DNA of 64,000 nt from Bradyrhizobium arachidis (GTDB lineage: Bacteria; Pseudomonadota; Alphaproteobacteria; Rhizobiales; Xanthobacteraceae). Below, in pieces: positions 19,298-28,136 of this stretch; within the stretch, counting starts at the first letter, position 1; each line of letters opens with the position of its first letter. The translations under genes and the position numbers were made by a program. Below the pieces are notes generated by a model that was not told the origin of the DNA, ran no database searches, and saw nothing but the letters and a program-made list of their open reading frames with translations. Where the stretch lies: contig NZ_CP077970.1 in the NCBI RefSeq assembly GCF_024758505.1, forward strand, positions 2,852,001 to 2,916,000. Reading direction: 5' to 3'.

Positions 19298-19993
19298 TCA
19301 CGCACGATTCAAATTATGTTTTTTTGACCTTGGGGCAGGCAAATCTCCGCCCACGTGGTCGTTGCCACGGTGCGCGGCGATGAACATGGCGACGGCCGAC
19401 CGGCAATAGGATTCGATTTCGTTGTCGTCCTCTGCTTTCGCCTGATCGAAGCGTGCGATCATCAGGAGATCGGATCCTTTGAAAAGCGCGGCAAACAAGC
19501 GGGCGGACCGGAGAGGATCGGGCACGTTCAAAACCGCCTTCGCGTGCAACTGACGCAAGAGGGCCTCGATTTCGGCGATGACATAGGCGGGGCCGGCTTC
19601 GAAATGGAGCTTGCTTAACGAGTTTTGACTCGTCTTGTCGGCCATGACCATGGCTTCGACACTGCGGACGTCTGATCTCAACAGCGTGCGAAGCAGTAAT
19701 GATCCCACCGCCATGAGTTGATCTTCGACCGAACCGTCGACGTCTTCAAGAAGGGCCTGGGGTGCAAACAACTGCTGGCAGCCGGCCGCCATGGCCGCGC
19801 TGAACAGCGCCTCCTTGTTCTCGAAGTGCCGATAGATGCTGAGCTTGGATATCTTCGCCCGCTGGGCGACCTTGTCCAATGTCGTCGCTTGAAAACCCAA
19901 CTCCACAAAGAGTTCGCGCGCGGCGTCGACGATCGTTTGGCCAAGCGCCTCGTTGGCGGGCCGGCCGCGCCGGCCCCGGCTGTTTTCGGTCAC
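19298..19993 (-). CDS. TetR/AcrR-family transcriptional regulator
   Basis: About 231 residues from the GTG at 19993, chosen because the TetR fold begins a few residues later (RGRRGRPANEALGQTIVDAA) and the only upstream starts are a TTG and unrelated sequence. The helix-turn-helix is TTLDKVAQRAKISKLSIYRHF, followed by a TetR_C_7/AefR-like ligand domain. It is divergent from the flavoprotein gene at 20164, and a palindrome overlapping the likely promoter lies between them, so it probably represses that gene. Confidence 0.85.
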   Translation of the reverse strand: MTENSRGRRGRPANEALGQTIVDAARELFVELGFQATTLDKVAQRAKISKLSIYRHFENKEALFSAAMAAGCQQLFAPQALLEDVDGSVEDQLMAVGSLLLRTLLRSDVRSVEAMVMADKTSQNSLSKLHFEAGPAYVIAEIEALLRQLHAKAVLNVPDPLRSARLFAALFKGSDLLMIARFDQAKAEDDNEIESYCRSAVAMFIAAHRGNDHVGGDLPAPRSKKHNLNRA

Positions 19994-20007
19994 GACAATT
20001 CCAGTAC

Positions 20008-20050
20008 TTGACAGTATCCTAAATCTTGAATTACGATACCATGAAGTATC
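20008..20050 (+). promoter_or_regulatory. likely promoter with overlapping palindromic operator
   Basis: TTGACA at 20008-20013 is followed after 18 bases by TACGAT at 20032-20037 (4/6 match to TATAAT), pointing toward the flavoprotein gene. A perfect palindrome GATACCATGAAGTATC (20035-20050, 5-base arms) overlaps the -10 end, and a further GTATC lies at 20014-20018 inside the spacer. The layout suits repression by the divergent TetR protein. Confidence 0.5.
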
Positions 20051-20163
20051 CGAAATGCGCAAGCCAATGCGTAGTTTTCAATTTGCCGAAACCCTGCTCG
20101 CTGCCCGTCTCGAGCGCGTATCGGGTCATGATCTCGCGCCGACGAAAACAAACGGTGACTTCG

Positions 20164-21174
20164 ATGCAACGACGAGCCCTGCTTAAGTTGGCTGCGCTTT
20201 CCGCCATCGGCCTCGCCCCCGCTCAGGCCGCCGCCAAGCCCAACTCGTCTCCCTCCATCCACAACACGGAGCCCATCACCATGGATGACGTCATCATCAT
20301 CGGCGGCAGCTTTGCCGGTCTCGCCGCCGCCTTGCAGCTTGGCCGCGCCCGCCGCAAGGTCACCGTTCTCGATACCGGTCTGCCACGCAACCGCTTCGCC
20401 GGCCACTCGCATGGACTGCTCGGCCACGATCACAAGCCGCCGCTGGACATCCTGGCGGAGGCGCGGCGGCAGTTGGCGCGTTATCCCGCGATCAAGCTTG
20501 TCAGTGCCCGGGCCGACAGCGCCTCCGGCGCCATCGACAATTTCTCTGTCCTTACTGGCGATGGTGAAAGCCTCGCGGCGCGTCGTCTGATCCTGAGCTA
20601 TGGCGTGGCCGACCAGATGCCTGATGTTCCGGGCTACGCCGAAAGCTGGGGCACGTCCATCGTGCCATGCCCCTATTGCGACGGCTTTGAAGTCGCCGGC
20701 CGGCATTGGGGCCTCGTCTGGTCCAGCCCGCAGTCGCACAATCAGGTCAGGCTGTTCCACGATTGGACTGACAAGTTGACGCTCTTCGCCGATGGTCACG
20801 ACATTCCGCCCGATATCCAGGCCGATCTGGCGCGCCGCAACATACCTCTCGTCGATGGCCGGATCGTCGAGATCGCCCATCACCAGGGCCATATCGCCAC
20901 CGTCAATCTCGATACCGGCCGCAATGTCGCGGTCGACATCCTGTTCGCCAATCCGCGCAACAAGCCGTCCGCAAGCCTGCATGAAGCACTCGGCCTTGCC
21001 ACCGTGGCTACGCCCGCCGGCATCGTCCTCAAGGTCGACGAACGCCGTCAAACCAGCACGCCTGGCATCTACGCCGCCGGCGACCTCACCACGCCCTTCT
21101 TGCCCTCGGTCACCCAGGCATCATCGCAGGGCGCGATGGCGGGTATCTTCGCCCAGCAGTCGATGGTGGTTTGA
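20164..21174 (+). CDS. thioredoxin-reductase-like FAD/NAD(P) oxidoreductase with twin-arginine-like leader
   Basis: About 336 residues from the ATG at 20164. The FAD motif VIIIGGSFAGLAAAL, the redox pair CPYCDG and the C-terminal IYAAGDLT identify a thioredoxin-reductase-like flavoprotein. In front of the flavin domain is MQRRALLKLAALSAIGLAPA, which looks like a twin-arginine export signal ending near AQAAA. The ATG at 20281 (MDDVIIIGG) would instead give a normal cytoplasmic enzyme of about 297 residues. Which start is used decides its location. The electron acceptor is unknown. Confidence 0.8.
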   Translation: MQRRALLKLAALSAIGLAPAQAAAKPNSSPSIHNTEPITMDDVIIIGGSFAGLAAALQLGRARRKVTVLDTGLPRNRFAGHSHGLLGHDHKPPLDILAEARRQLARYPAIKLVSARADSASGAIDNFSVLTGDGESLAARRLILSYGVADQMPDVPGYAESWGTSIVPCPYCDGFEVAGRHWGLVWSSPQSHNQVRLFHDWTDKLTLFADGHDIPPDIQADLARRNIPLVDGRIVEIAHHQGHIATVNLDTGRNVAVDILFANPRNKPSASLHEALGLATVATPAGIVLKVDERRQTSTPGIYAAGDLTTPFLPSVTQASSQGAMAGIFAQQSMVV

Positions 21175-21234
21175 GAGCGCAGATTCCCTTCTCCGGTTGC
21201 CGCGTGCCTCGAATTGGAGTTGAGGAAGAGAACG

Positions 21235-22035
21235 ATGTCGAAAGAACCAATGAACAGCTTCGCCGGAAAATGGGCTCTGATCACCGGGGCGTCGAGTGGC
21301 CTCGGCCTCGACTTCGCAGATCTCCTGGCTGCGCAGAAAGTCAATCTCGTATTGGCGGCCCGAAGGCGGGAGTCGATGGAAAAGCTTGCCGCCGATCTCC
21401 GCCGCAAATTCGGGGTGGACGTGCTGGTCGAGGCGATCGATCTTGCCGCGCCGGGCGCCGCCAGCCACTTGAAAAGCAGTCTCGATGCGAGGTCGGTGAC
21501 GATCGACATCTTGCTGAACAATGCCGGATACGGCTTGCACGGCGCTTTGTTGGACACGCCGATCGAGCGCACGACAGACATGATCCAGCTCAACATCACG
21601 ACGCTCACAGAGCTGACCTACCTGTTCGGCCGTGACATGGCCGCGCGGCGCTCTGGACATATCCTTCTCGTCGCCAGTCTCATGGCCTTCCAAGCCGTTC
21701 CCAGCTACGCGGCCTATGCGGCGACCAAGGCATATGTACTCGCCCTTGGCGAGGCCCTGCACGACGAACTCCGCTCGCATGGTGTGGTTGTTACCACTCT
21801 CTGCCCGGGGCACACCGCGACGGGCTTCGATGCGGCAGCCGGCGCAGCCACAACGGCCTTGCTGCGCCTCCTCACCATGAAGCCTCGTCCGGTCGCCGCG
21901 AGCGGTGTTCGGGCGCTTATGGAAGGAAAAGCCATGGTTATCGCCGGCCTCGCGAACAAGATGGCAGCCTTTTCAAATCGTCTGACGCCGCGATCAATGC
22001 AAAGGGCCACTTTGAAAAGAATAGTGGACGGTTAA
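21235..22035 (+). CDS. short-chain dehydrogenase/reductase
   Basis: A 266-residue classical SDR. It has the cofactor motif TGASSGLG near residue 20, NNAGYG, and the catalytic Ser and YxxxK (YAAYAATKAYV). The start at 21235 follows GAGGAAGAG at a good distance. It lies 60 bases after the flavoprotein gene and is probably co-transcribed with it. The substrate is unknown; the sequence resembles DltE/YqjQ-type SDRs that act on lipid-like or small carbonyl compounds. Confidence 0.85.
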   Translation: MSKEPMNSFAGKWALITGASSGLGLDFADLLAAQKVNLVLAARRRESMEKLAADLRRKFGVDVLVEAIDLAAPGAASHLKSSLDARSVTIDILLNNAGYGLHGALLDTPIERTTDMIQLNITTLTELTYLFGRDMAARRSGHILLVASLMAFQAVPSYAAYAATKAYVLALGEALHDELRSHGVVVTTLCPGHTATGFDAAAGAATTALLRLLTMKPRPVAASGVRALMEGKAMVIAGLANKMAAFSNRLTPRSMQRATLKRIVDG

Positions 22036-22236
22036 CTGCAGGGGCGCTGGCGTGCGGAGCTCATCGAACAAGCGGGGGCTCTGAAGGCTGACGATGTACA
22101 CGGAGCTTCGATCCGGATCTGGTCGTTCCTCTCAAGGATCAGCGGAGAATGGATCGCTTCATCCCGTTCGCCCTCGCTGCTGGTTGGAGACGATGCGCGC
22201 TTTGGCATCGGACAGTTTAGAGAACAAGGATATGTC

Positions 22237-23100
22237 ATGGCACAGCACAATGCCGATCGAGCCGCCGGCTGGAATGACCAAAGCGGGGAGCGCTGGGTCG
22301 CCCACCAGGCCCGGCTCGACGCCATAGCGGCCGTGTTCGGTCAGGCCGCGATCGAAGCCGCCGCGCCCGCGACGGGCGAGCGCGTGCTGGACGTCGGCTG
22401 CGGCGCGGGCGCGTCGAGTCTGGCTCTGGCCGCCCGCGTCGGCGCGGGGGGCCAAGTGCTGGGCGTGGACATATCCGAACCGCTGATCGCCCGAGCGCGC
22501 GCGCTCGCGCCACAGGATACGCCAACCCTGTTCCGCGTCGCCGACGCCAGCAGCGCCGAGCTGCCCGAGGGGGCGTTCGACATCCTGTTCTCGCGCTTCG
22601 GGGTGATGTTCTTCGGCGATCCGACGGGGGCGTTCGCCCATATGCGCCGCGCGCTCAAGCCGGGCGGGCGGGTCGCTTTCGTCTGCTGGCGTGGCGCGGC
22701 CGAGAACGATTGGATGCGCCTGCCGATGGACGCGATCAACGGTATCGTCCCGCCGACGGCGCCGCCCGATCCCGAAGCGCCCGGTCCATTCTCGTTCGGC
22801 GACCCGGGGCGGGTGGCTCGCATCCTGACGGCGGCCGGCTTCACCGATATCGCTATCGCGCCCTTCGATGCCTCCGTCGCGTTTGGCGAGGGCGCGACGC
22901 GGTACGCGGCGATCGATGACGCGGTGAAGATGACGTTGGAGGTCGGCCCGCTGTCGCGCGCGCTTGCTGATCAGCCCGACGACATCCGCGCCCGCGCCTC
23001 GGCCGCGGTTCGTGCCACCCTCGAGGGCCGCGCCGGCGAGCGGTCGGTGATGATCAACGGCGCGACGTGGATCGTCACGGCGCGCAATCCCGCAAGCTGA
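22237..23100 (+). CDS. SAM-dependent class I methyltransferase
   Basis: A 287-residue methyltransferase with the SAM motif VLDVGCGAGASSLALA near residue 50, followed by VLGVDISEPL and the UbiE-like FDILFSRFGVMFF and ALKPGGRVAFVCW. The N-terminal AAGWNDQSGERWV is typical of a group often annotated simply as class I SAM methyltransferases. The substrate cannot be inferred. AAGGA six bases before the ATG supports the start. Confidence 0.85.
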   Translation: MAQHNADRAAGWNDQSGERWVAHQARLDAIAAVFGQAAIEAAAPATGERVLDVGCGAGASSLALAARVGAGGQVLGVDISEPLIARARALAPQDTPTLFRVADASSAELPEGAFDILFSRFGVMFFGDPTGAFAHMRRALKPGGRVAFVCWRGAAENDWMRLPMDAINGIVPPTAPPDPEAPGPFSFGDPGRVARILTAAGFTDIAIAPFDASVAFGEGATRYAAIDDAVKMTLEVGPLSRALADQPDDIRARASAAVRATLEGRAGERSVMINGATWIVTARNPAS

Positions 23101-23401
23101 GGGATTAAGAGGGGAAGACGCCCCCGCTCAGCGGAGGGGGGCGCCTTTGGCCGGCCAGCGGGATCAGATGAGGGCGCCGGCTGCCTAAAATTCACGTCGG
23201 AGGCCGGGTCAGCATGGGCTTTCCCACGAGCGCTGGTGCATTCAGTCGGGCTTGAGCAGCTCGTATCGATCAAGCGGCCAAAAACCCGTACATCTTGCGA
23301 AGTCCGAGATGATTTCAGCACATTCTATCGCGCGCACGATGCGATGAAGGGCTGATCGGAACTTCCCTTCCGCATTCCTGGCAGCCGAGGTTCGTTGGAA
23401 C
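23101..23401. other. intergenic stretch with a GC hairpin after the methyltransferase
   Basis: About 300 bases. A strong G+C hairpin at 23119-23143 (CGCCCCC paired with GGGGGCG) starts 19 bases after the methyltransferase stop and probably ends that transcript, although it lacks a good U-run. Nothing else was recognised; the promoter for the DAO-family gene should be here. Confidence 0.45.
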
Positions 23402-24724
23402 ATGTCGCCCCGCGTCGAGCGCATTCACAGCGATGAGCGTCTCCCGGCCGAGGCCGACGTCGTCATCGTCGGCGGCGGCATCCTCGGCTCTACGGCCGCC
23501 TATTACCTGGCAAAGCGTGGCCTCTCTGTGGCGCTCCTCGAGAAGGGCCACGTCGCCTGTGAACAATCGAGCCGAAACTGGGGTTGGTGCCGCCAGCAGA
23601 ACCGCGATCGCCGCGAACTGCCGCTCTCGGTGATCTCCATGCGGCTGTGGGACGAACTCACGCGCGATATCAATCGGGACCTCGGATTTCGGCGCTGCGG
23701 CCTCGTCTATGCGACCCACGACGAGGCCGTGCTCGCCGGCTGGGAAAAGTGGCGCGAGGTCGCCAGGGAGTACGACGTCGACACCCGCGTGCTGAGCCGG
23801 GCGGAGGTGGCCGAGCGCGTCCCCGAAGCGCGCGACAAATGGGTCGGCGGGACCTATTCGGCTCGGGACGGCAAGGCCGAACCTGCGCTTGCCGCGCCGG
23901 CTATCGCCGAGGGGGCCAGAACTCTGGGCGCCACAATCCACCAGGGATGCGCGGCGCGGGCGCTCGATTTGGCCAATGGCAAGGTTGCAGGCGTGCACAC
24001 GGAGAAGGGCTACATCAGAACCAGCGCGGTGTTGTGCGCCGCCGGCGCCTGGTCCTCGCGCTTCCTTCGGCCGCTCGGGATCAGTTTCCCCCAAGCGAGC
24101 ATCCGGCAGACCGCGCTGCGTTCCACCCCCACAATCAATATCGGCGAGGCGGTCTCCACACCCTACTGCACGATCACGCGCCGACTGGACGGCAGCTACA
24201 CGCTTGCGATCAGCGGCAAGGCGAACCTCGAAATAACGCCCCAGGCTATCCGGTATAGCCGGGAATTCATGCCGCAGTTCTTGCGTCGCTTGAAGAACGT
24301 CAGGCTCGGCGTCGGCCAATCGTTCGTTTCGGGGCCGGATTCAATGCCGGCGCTGCTGACCAACGACGATCGGATCTTCGAACAGAATCGCGTGCTGGAT
24401 CCTCCGCCCTTGAAATGGCTGATGAGCCAAGTGGTGGAGAGTGTCCGGAAGACCTTCCCCCAACTCGGCGAAATAAAGATCGATAGCGCCTGGGGCGGCT
24501 TCGTCGATTGCACGCCGGACGCAGTGCCCGTGGTGTCGCAGGTGGACGGGGTGGAAGGCCTCGTCCTGGCGGCGGGCTGCTCGGGGCACGGCTTCGGTTT
24601 AGGCCCGGGGCTCGGCTATCTGGCCGCAGATCTCGTCGTAAACGACACGCCTTGCGTCGATCCCACACCGTTCCGGCTGTCGCGTCTGGTCGACGGCTCG
24701 AAGCTGGACATCGCCGCCATCTGA
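23402..24724 (+). CDS. FAD-dependent oxidoreductase of the D-amino-acid oxidase (DAO) family
   Basis: A 440-residue flavoprotein with the FAD motif VVIVGGGILGSTAAYYLA near residue 22 and the C-terminal DAO signature CTPDAVPVV...LAAGCSGHGFGLGPGLGYLAADL. Members oxidise amino acids or N-methylated amines such as sarcosine, glycine or D-amino acids; the exact substrate is open. It stands alone and is followed by a clear terminator. A decayed relative of the same family lies on the other strand at about 26430-26640. Confidence 0.88.
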   Translation: MSPRVERIHSDERLPAEADVVIVGGGILGSTAAYYLAKRGLSVALLEKGHVACEQSSRNWGWCRQQNRDRRELPLSVISMRLWDELTRDINRDLGFRRCGLVYATHDEAVLAGWEKWREVAREYDVDTRVLSRAEVAERVPEARDKWVGGTYSARDGKAEPALAAPAIAEGARTLGATIHQGCAARALDLANGKVAGVHTEKGYIRTSAVLCAAGAWSSRFLRPLGISFPQASIRQTALRSTPTINIGEAVSTPYCTITRRLDGSYTLAISGKANLEITPQAIRYSREFMPQFLRRLKNVRLGVGQSFVSGPDSMPALLTNDDRIFEQNRVLDPPPLKWLMSQVVESVRKTFPQLGEIKIDSAWGGFVDCTPDAVPVVSQVDGVEGLVLAAGCSGHGFGLGPGLGYLAADLVVNDTPCVDPTPFRLSRLVDGSKLDIAAI

Positions 24725-24800
24725 AGATCGAGCCGGCGATCGAACAGGTCGCGGCCTGATCGCGATTTCAGCAATCCCTAAGGTGTTTCCTCCCCAACTT

Positions 24801-24830
24801 GAGCCACTCCTTCGGAGTGGCTCTTTCTTT
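24801..24830 (+). terminator. rho-independent terminator after the DAO-family gene
   Basis: Perfect 10-base stem GAGCCACTCC / GGAGTGGCTC closed by TTC and followed by TTTCTTT, 77 bases after the oxidoreductase stop. It lies between two convergent genes. Confidence 0.85.
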
Positions 24831-24920
24831 ATGGACAGGACGATTTGGGTGATCGAAGCCTCAGCTGAAAACGCACCTTTTAGCCGGAACGAAAGCATTG
24901 CCAACCCGCCGTCCGATGGT

Positions 24921-26360
24921 TCAACAGGCAGACTTCTCTCCCAACGGACGAACGACTGCGCCGGCGTTCATGATGTCCGCCGGATCAAAGGCGGTCTTGA
25001 TCCGGCGCATCGCCGCGATGCGCCCGACATCGCCGTACCGCTCGAGAAGGTGTTTCTTGAAACGACCGACGCCGTGCTCCGCGCTGAACGTTCCACCGAG
25101 CGCCGCGGCCGTGTCGTAGAGTTGCAACGAAAGGCTGCTTTCGATCCACTTGGTGAACTCCAGCCGGTCGACATCGGGAGGAACGAGCACGTTGTAGTGC
25201 AGATTGCCGTCGCCGACATGACCGTAGACGGACAGCTCGAGGTCGGCGTCAAACGATCGCACCTGCGAGCCGGCCAGATCCAGGAAGCGCTGAATGGAGG
25301 AAAGCGGTACGGAAATATCATGCTTGACCGATCCGTTCCGGCGCTTCTCGCCCTCGGGGATGGCCTCGCGGAGCCGCCACATCGCGGTCCGCTGCGATCC
25401 GCTCTGCGCCAGCAAGGCGTCCTCGAGCCATCCGGACTCGATCGCCTCGGCCAGAACGGCTTCCATCAGTTCGTCGAGATCGAGATGGCGTGAGGAAGAG
25501 GCGAACTCGACGAGGACGGCGCCTCCCGGGCCTGCTCGAAGGGAGGACGGGTCGATCATTGCTTCGGTCGCGAGCGCGATGGATCGGGCTGCCATGAATT
25601 CGAACGTGGTCAGCAGGTCTGCGGATTCGCGACGGACCAAGCCGAGAAGTTCGGCGAGCGGCACGCCGCCCGCGAGCGTCAGCCAGGCAGTCGCGCGGCG
25701 GACCGGCAAAGGCGCGAGACGCAACACTGCGCCGGTGACGATGCCGAGAGTCCCCTCGCTTCCGACGAAGCACTGCTTGACGTCGTAGCCGGTGTTGTTC
25801 TTCCGCAGCTTGCGCATGTCGGAGACCACCGTGCCGTCCGCCAGCACCGCCTCGATCCCGAGCAGCAGATCGCGAGTCATCCCATACCTGACGACTGACA
25901 GCCCGCCGGCGTTCGTGCCGATGTTGCCGCCGATCCGGCAACTGCCTTCCGCGCCGAGGCTGAGCGGCAACAGAAGTCCGGCCGCCGCCGCGGCGTCCTG
26001 TGCGTTCTTCAGGATGACGCCGGCATCGACAGAGATGCTCATGGAGACGGGATCGATTTCGCGAATCCTGTCCATCCGCTCGAGGCTCACGATGATTTGG
26101 CGCCCGGACGCATCGGGCGTCGCTCCGCCGCAGTAGCTGGTGTTGCCGCCCTGCGGAACGATTCCGATACCGTGGTGCGCCGCCAGCCGTACGATGTCGC
26201 TGACTTGCTTCGTCGTCGCCGGCTTCAGCACGGCAAATGTCGAGCCCGTGAGGAGCTGGCGCTGATCCGTTGTGTAGGCCGCGATCCGCTCCGGGTCGTC
26301 AACGACGCTCCGATCGTCCAGAAGGTCGCGAAAGGCTCGAACCTGTATTGAGTGGGACAT
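24921..26360 (-). CDS. FAD-binding D-2-hydroxyacid dehydrogenase (GlcD / D-2-hydroxyglutarate dehydrogenase-like)
   Basis: A 479-residue enzyme of the FAD-linked oxidase family: an N-terminal PCMH-type FAD domain (PQGGNTSYCGGATPD, GGNIGTNAGGLSVVRYG) and a C-terminal FAD-oxidase domain with the metal-binding HVGDGNLHYN and SAEHGVGRFK. These enzymes oxidise D-lactate, D-2-hydroxyglutarate or related D-2-hydroxyacids and pass electrons to a quinone or ETF. It converges with the DAO gene, and the frameshifted remnant of another DAO oxidase lies just upstream, suggesting a formerly larger operon. Confidence 0.9.
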   Translation of the reverse strand: MSHSIQVRAFRDLLDDRSVVDDPERIAAYTTDQRQLLTGSTFAVLKPATTKQVSDIVRLAAHHGIGIVPQGGNTSYCGGATPDASGRQIIVSLERMDRIREIDPVSMSISVDAGVILKNAQDAAAAAGLLLPLSLGAEGSCRIGGNIGTNAGGLSVVRYGMTRDLLLGIEAVLADGTVVSDMRKLRKNNTGYDVKQCFVGSEGTLGIVTGAVLRLAPLPVRRATAWLTLAGGVPLAELLGLVRRESADLLTTFEFMAARSIALATEAMIDPSSLRAGPGGAVLVEFASSSRHLDLDELMEAVLAEAIESGWLEDALLAQSGSQRTAMWRLREAIPEGEKRRNGSVKHDISVPLSSIQRFLDLAGSQVRSFDADLELSVYGHVGDGNLHYNVLVPPDVDRLEFTKWIESSLSLQLYDTAAALGGTFSAEHGVGRFKKHLLERYGDVGRIAAMRRIKTAFDPADIMNAGAVVRPLGEKSAC

Positions 26361-26429
26361 GCTTCAGCTCCGATTGGCATCGGATCATCTTTGCGTGTTT
26401 GTGCGGCATTGCTTGCCGTTCGGTGGCGG

Positions 26430-26640
26430 TTTCGAAGACAACGATGCCGAAATGCCAGGATTGTCGACAGTTTGCGCTGCTGCATCCGATGGCCTTGGGG
26501 CCGATACCAAAGCCGTGTCCGCTGAAGCCCGCGGCCAATATCAAGCCGGCAGGCTCGAGACCTCCCCGATGGCTGGCACACCGTCGGGTGTCCAGAGAAA
26601 CACCGGTTCATGAGCCTTTGTCGTCGCTCTGATCGGCGCA
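26430..26640 (-). pseudogene. frameshifted C-terminal remnant of a DAO-family oxidase
   Basis: Reading the minus strand, one frame gives EPVFLWTPDGVPAIGEV (around 26627-26560) and the next frame continues with LILAAGFSGHGFGIGPKA (around 26545-26490). Together these reproduce the DAO C-terminal signature TPDxxPxIG...GFSGHGFxxGP seen intact in the gene at 23402. The frames are broken after EVSSLPA and again after GPKA, and no N-terminal FAD domain is present. Boundaries are approximate. Confidence 0.6.
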
Positions 26641-26702
26641 TGGCTAGTCGGGGGCAAAACGGAAGTGCCACTGCGGAAGCCCAGCTCCTGCCCAAGCTGG
26701 GT

Positions 26703-28136
26703 TCACATCCGCTGACGTGCCTGAAGGTGCAGATTTGTCGCGGCGAAGCTGACCGTGACCGTCAGACCGCGACCGCCGATACCCTCCGTGAGCTCGATCG
26801 TGCCAGCGTCCTGCCGCAGCAACGTGCGGACGATGGAAAGCCCAAGCCCGGAGCCGGCCGGGCGATTGGCTGCCGGAATACGGTAGAACCGGTCGAACAC
26901 GCGCTCACGATGTTCAGGCGCAATGCCCGGTCCGTCATCGGCGATCTTCACACCATATCGACCGTTGCCTGCGAAGACGCCGACGACAACGGACCCGCCG
27001 TCGTGATTGTACCGTATCGCATTGTCGATCAGGTTGGTCAGTATGTCGTGCAGCATCGAGGGCTCGGCGTTGACGGGAGCGCGATCGACCTCAGGCTCAA
27101 ATGCCAATTCGACATTCTTCGCCGCAGCGAACGGAGCCATGGTTCCGACGGCTTCGCTCGTATTCGTGACCAGATCGCTGAATGCGGCATCGATACGTGG
27201 CTCGGCGACGGCGGCTTGCTCCGCGCGGGCCATCGCGATGAGCTGGGCGACCAGTCGATCCAGATGCTTCGTCGATCTCTCGATCTCGGCGATGTTCTCG
27301 ACATTTCCCGGCAAATGTCCGGAATCGCGCTGCAGCAGTGCCAGGTGGACGCGTAGCGAAGCGAGCGGCGTCTTCATTTGATGCGAAGCGTCCGCAATGA
27401 AGTCCCGGATGACCTGGATCGCCGCATCGAGGCGGGCGAACAGTTCGTTCATCGCGCGCACGGGCGGGTGCGCTTCCAGGGGAATGTTTTCGAGGTCGAG
27501 GCGTTGAAGGTTCGCGCCCGTTCCGAATTGGCGCGCGTCGATTTCGCGTCCGAGGTCCACCAGCGGCGAAAGGCCACGCCGGACAGCAAACCAGACCAGA
27601 ACGGCAGCCGTGGCGATGATGCCGATTTCCAACGCCACCAGCGCGAGCAGGAGCTCACGCCGCGCTGTCGCTCTTCCGTTCGTCGTTTCGGCGACTTCGA
27701 TCAGGACCGGCAGCGACTTGCCGTAGGCAGCCTGAGTCATGGCCGCAACGCGTACCTCCGTTCCCCTGTAAAGCGAATTGAGATGCTTGATCGTGCCCAC
27801 CGGAATCGCGGCCGCGTCTGCAAGCGGCAAATCCTGATAGCCCGTGACGAGCGTCTGATCGTAGGACACATTGTAGTAGACGCTGTCGTTGGCTCTGGTC
27901 TCCAGCATCCCGAGCGCGACTTGCGGCAGATCAACCGAGATTTCACCGTCCTCGACGGCAATCCGTTCGGCGATCGCCTTTACGGAGCCGTCAAGCACGC
28001 GGTCGTAAGCCGTTTCGATGGTCTTGTGGATCAACAGCAAGCCGGCAAGTCCAAGCGCGGCAGCGAGCATGCTGGTCGGAATGAGCAGATTGAGAAGCAG
28101 CGCGCGGCGCAGCGAAGGGGCTTTTCCTGGTGTCAC
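26703..28136 (-). CDS. sensor histidine kinase, TctE-like
   Basis: A 477-residue membrane sensor. It has an N-terminal transmembrane helix (about residues 12-33), a periplasmic TctE-type sensor domain, a second helix (about 165-187), and then the phospho-acceptor DASHQMKTPLASLR near residue 250. The ATPase motifs are NLIDNAIRYN, DDGPGIAPEHRERVFDRFYR and GSGLGLSIV. The GTG start overlaps the regulator stop by three bases. TctE-type sensors respond to tricarboxylates in known cases, and the nearby citrate/dicarboxylate transport genes agree with this. Confidence 0.9.
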   Translation of the reverse strand: MTPGKAPSLRRALLLNLLIPTSMLAAALGLAGLLLIHKTIETAYDRVLDGSVKAIAERIAVEDGEISVDLPQVALGMLETRANDSVYYNVSYDQTLVTGYQDLPLADAAAIPVGTIKHLNSLYRGTEVRVAAMTQAAYGKSLPVLIEVAETTNGRATARRELLLALVALEIGIIATAAVLVWFAVRRGLSPLVDLGREIDARQFGTGANLQRLDLENIPLEAHPPVRAMNELFARLDAAIQVIRDFIADASHQMKTPLASLRVHLALLQRDSGHLPGNVENIAEIERSTKHLDRLVAQLIAMARAEQAAVAEPRIDAAFSDLVTNTSEAVGTMAPFAAAKNVELAFEPEVDRAPVNAEPSMLHDILTNLIDNAIRYNHDGGSVVVGVFAGNGRYGVKIADDGPGIAPEHRERVFDRFYRIPAANRPAGSGLGLSIVRTLLRQDAGTIELTEGIGGRGLTVTVSFAATNLHLQARQRM

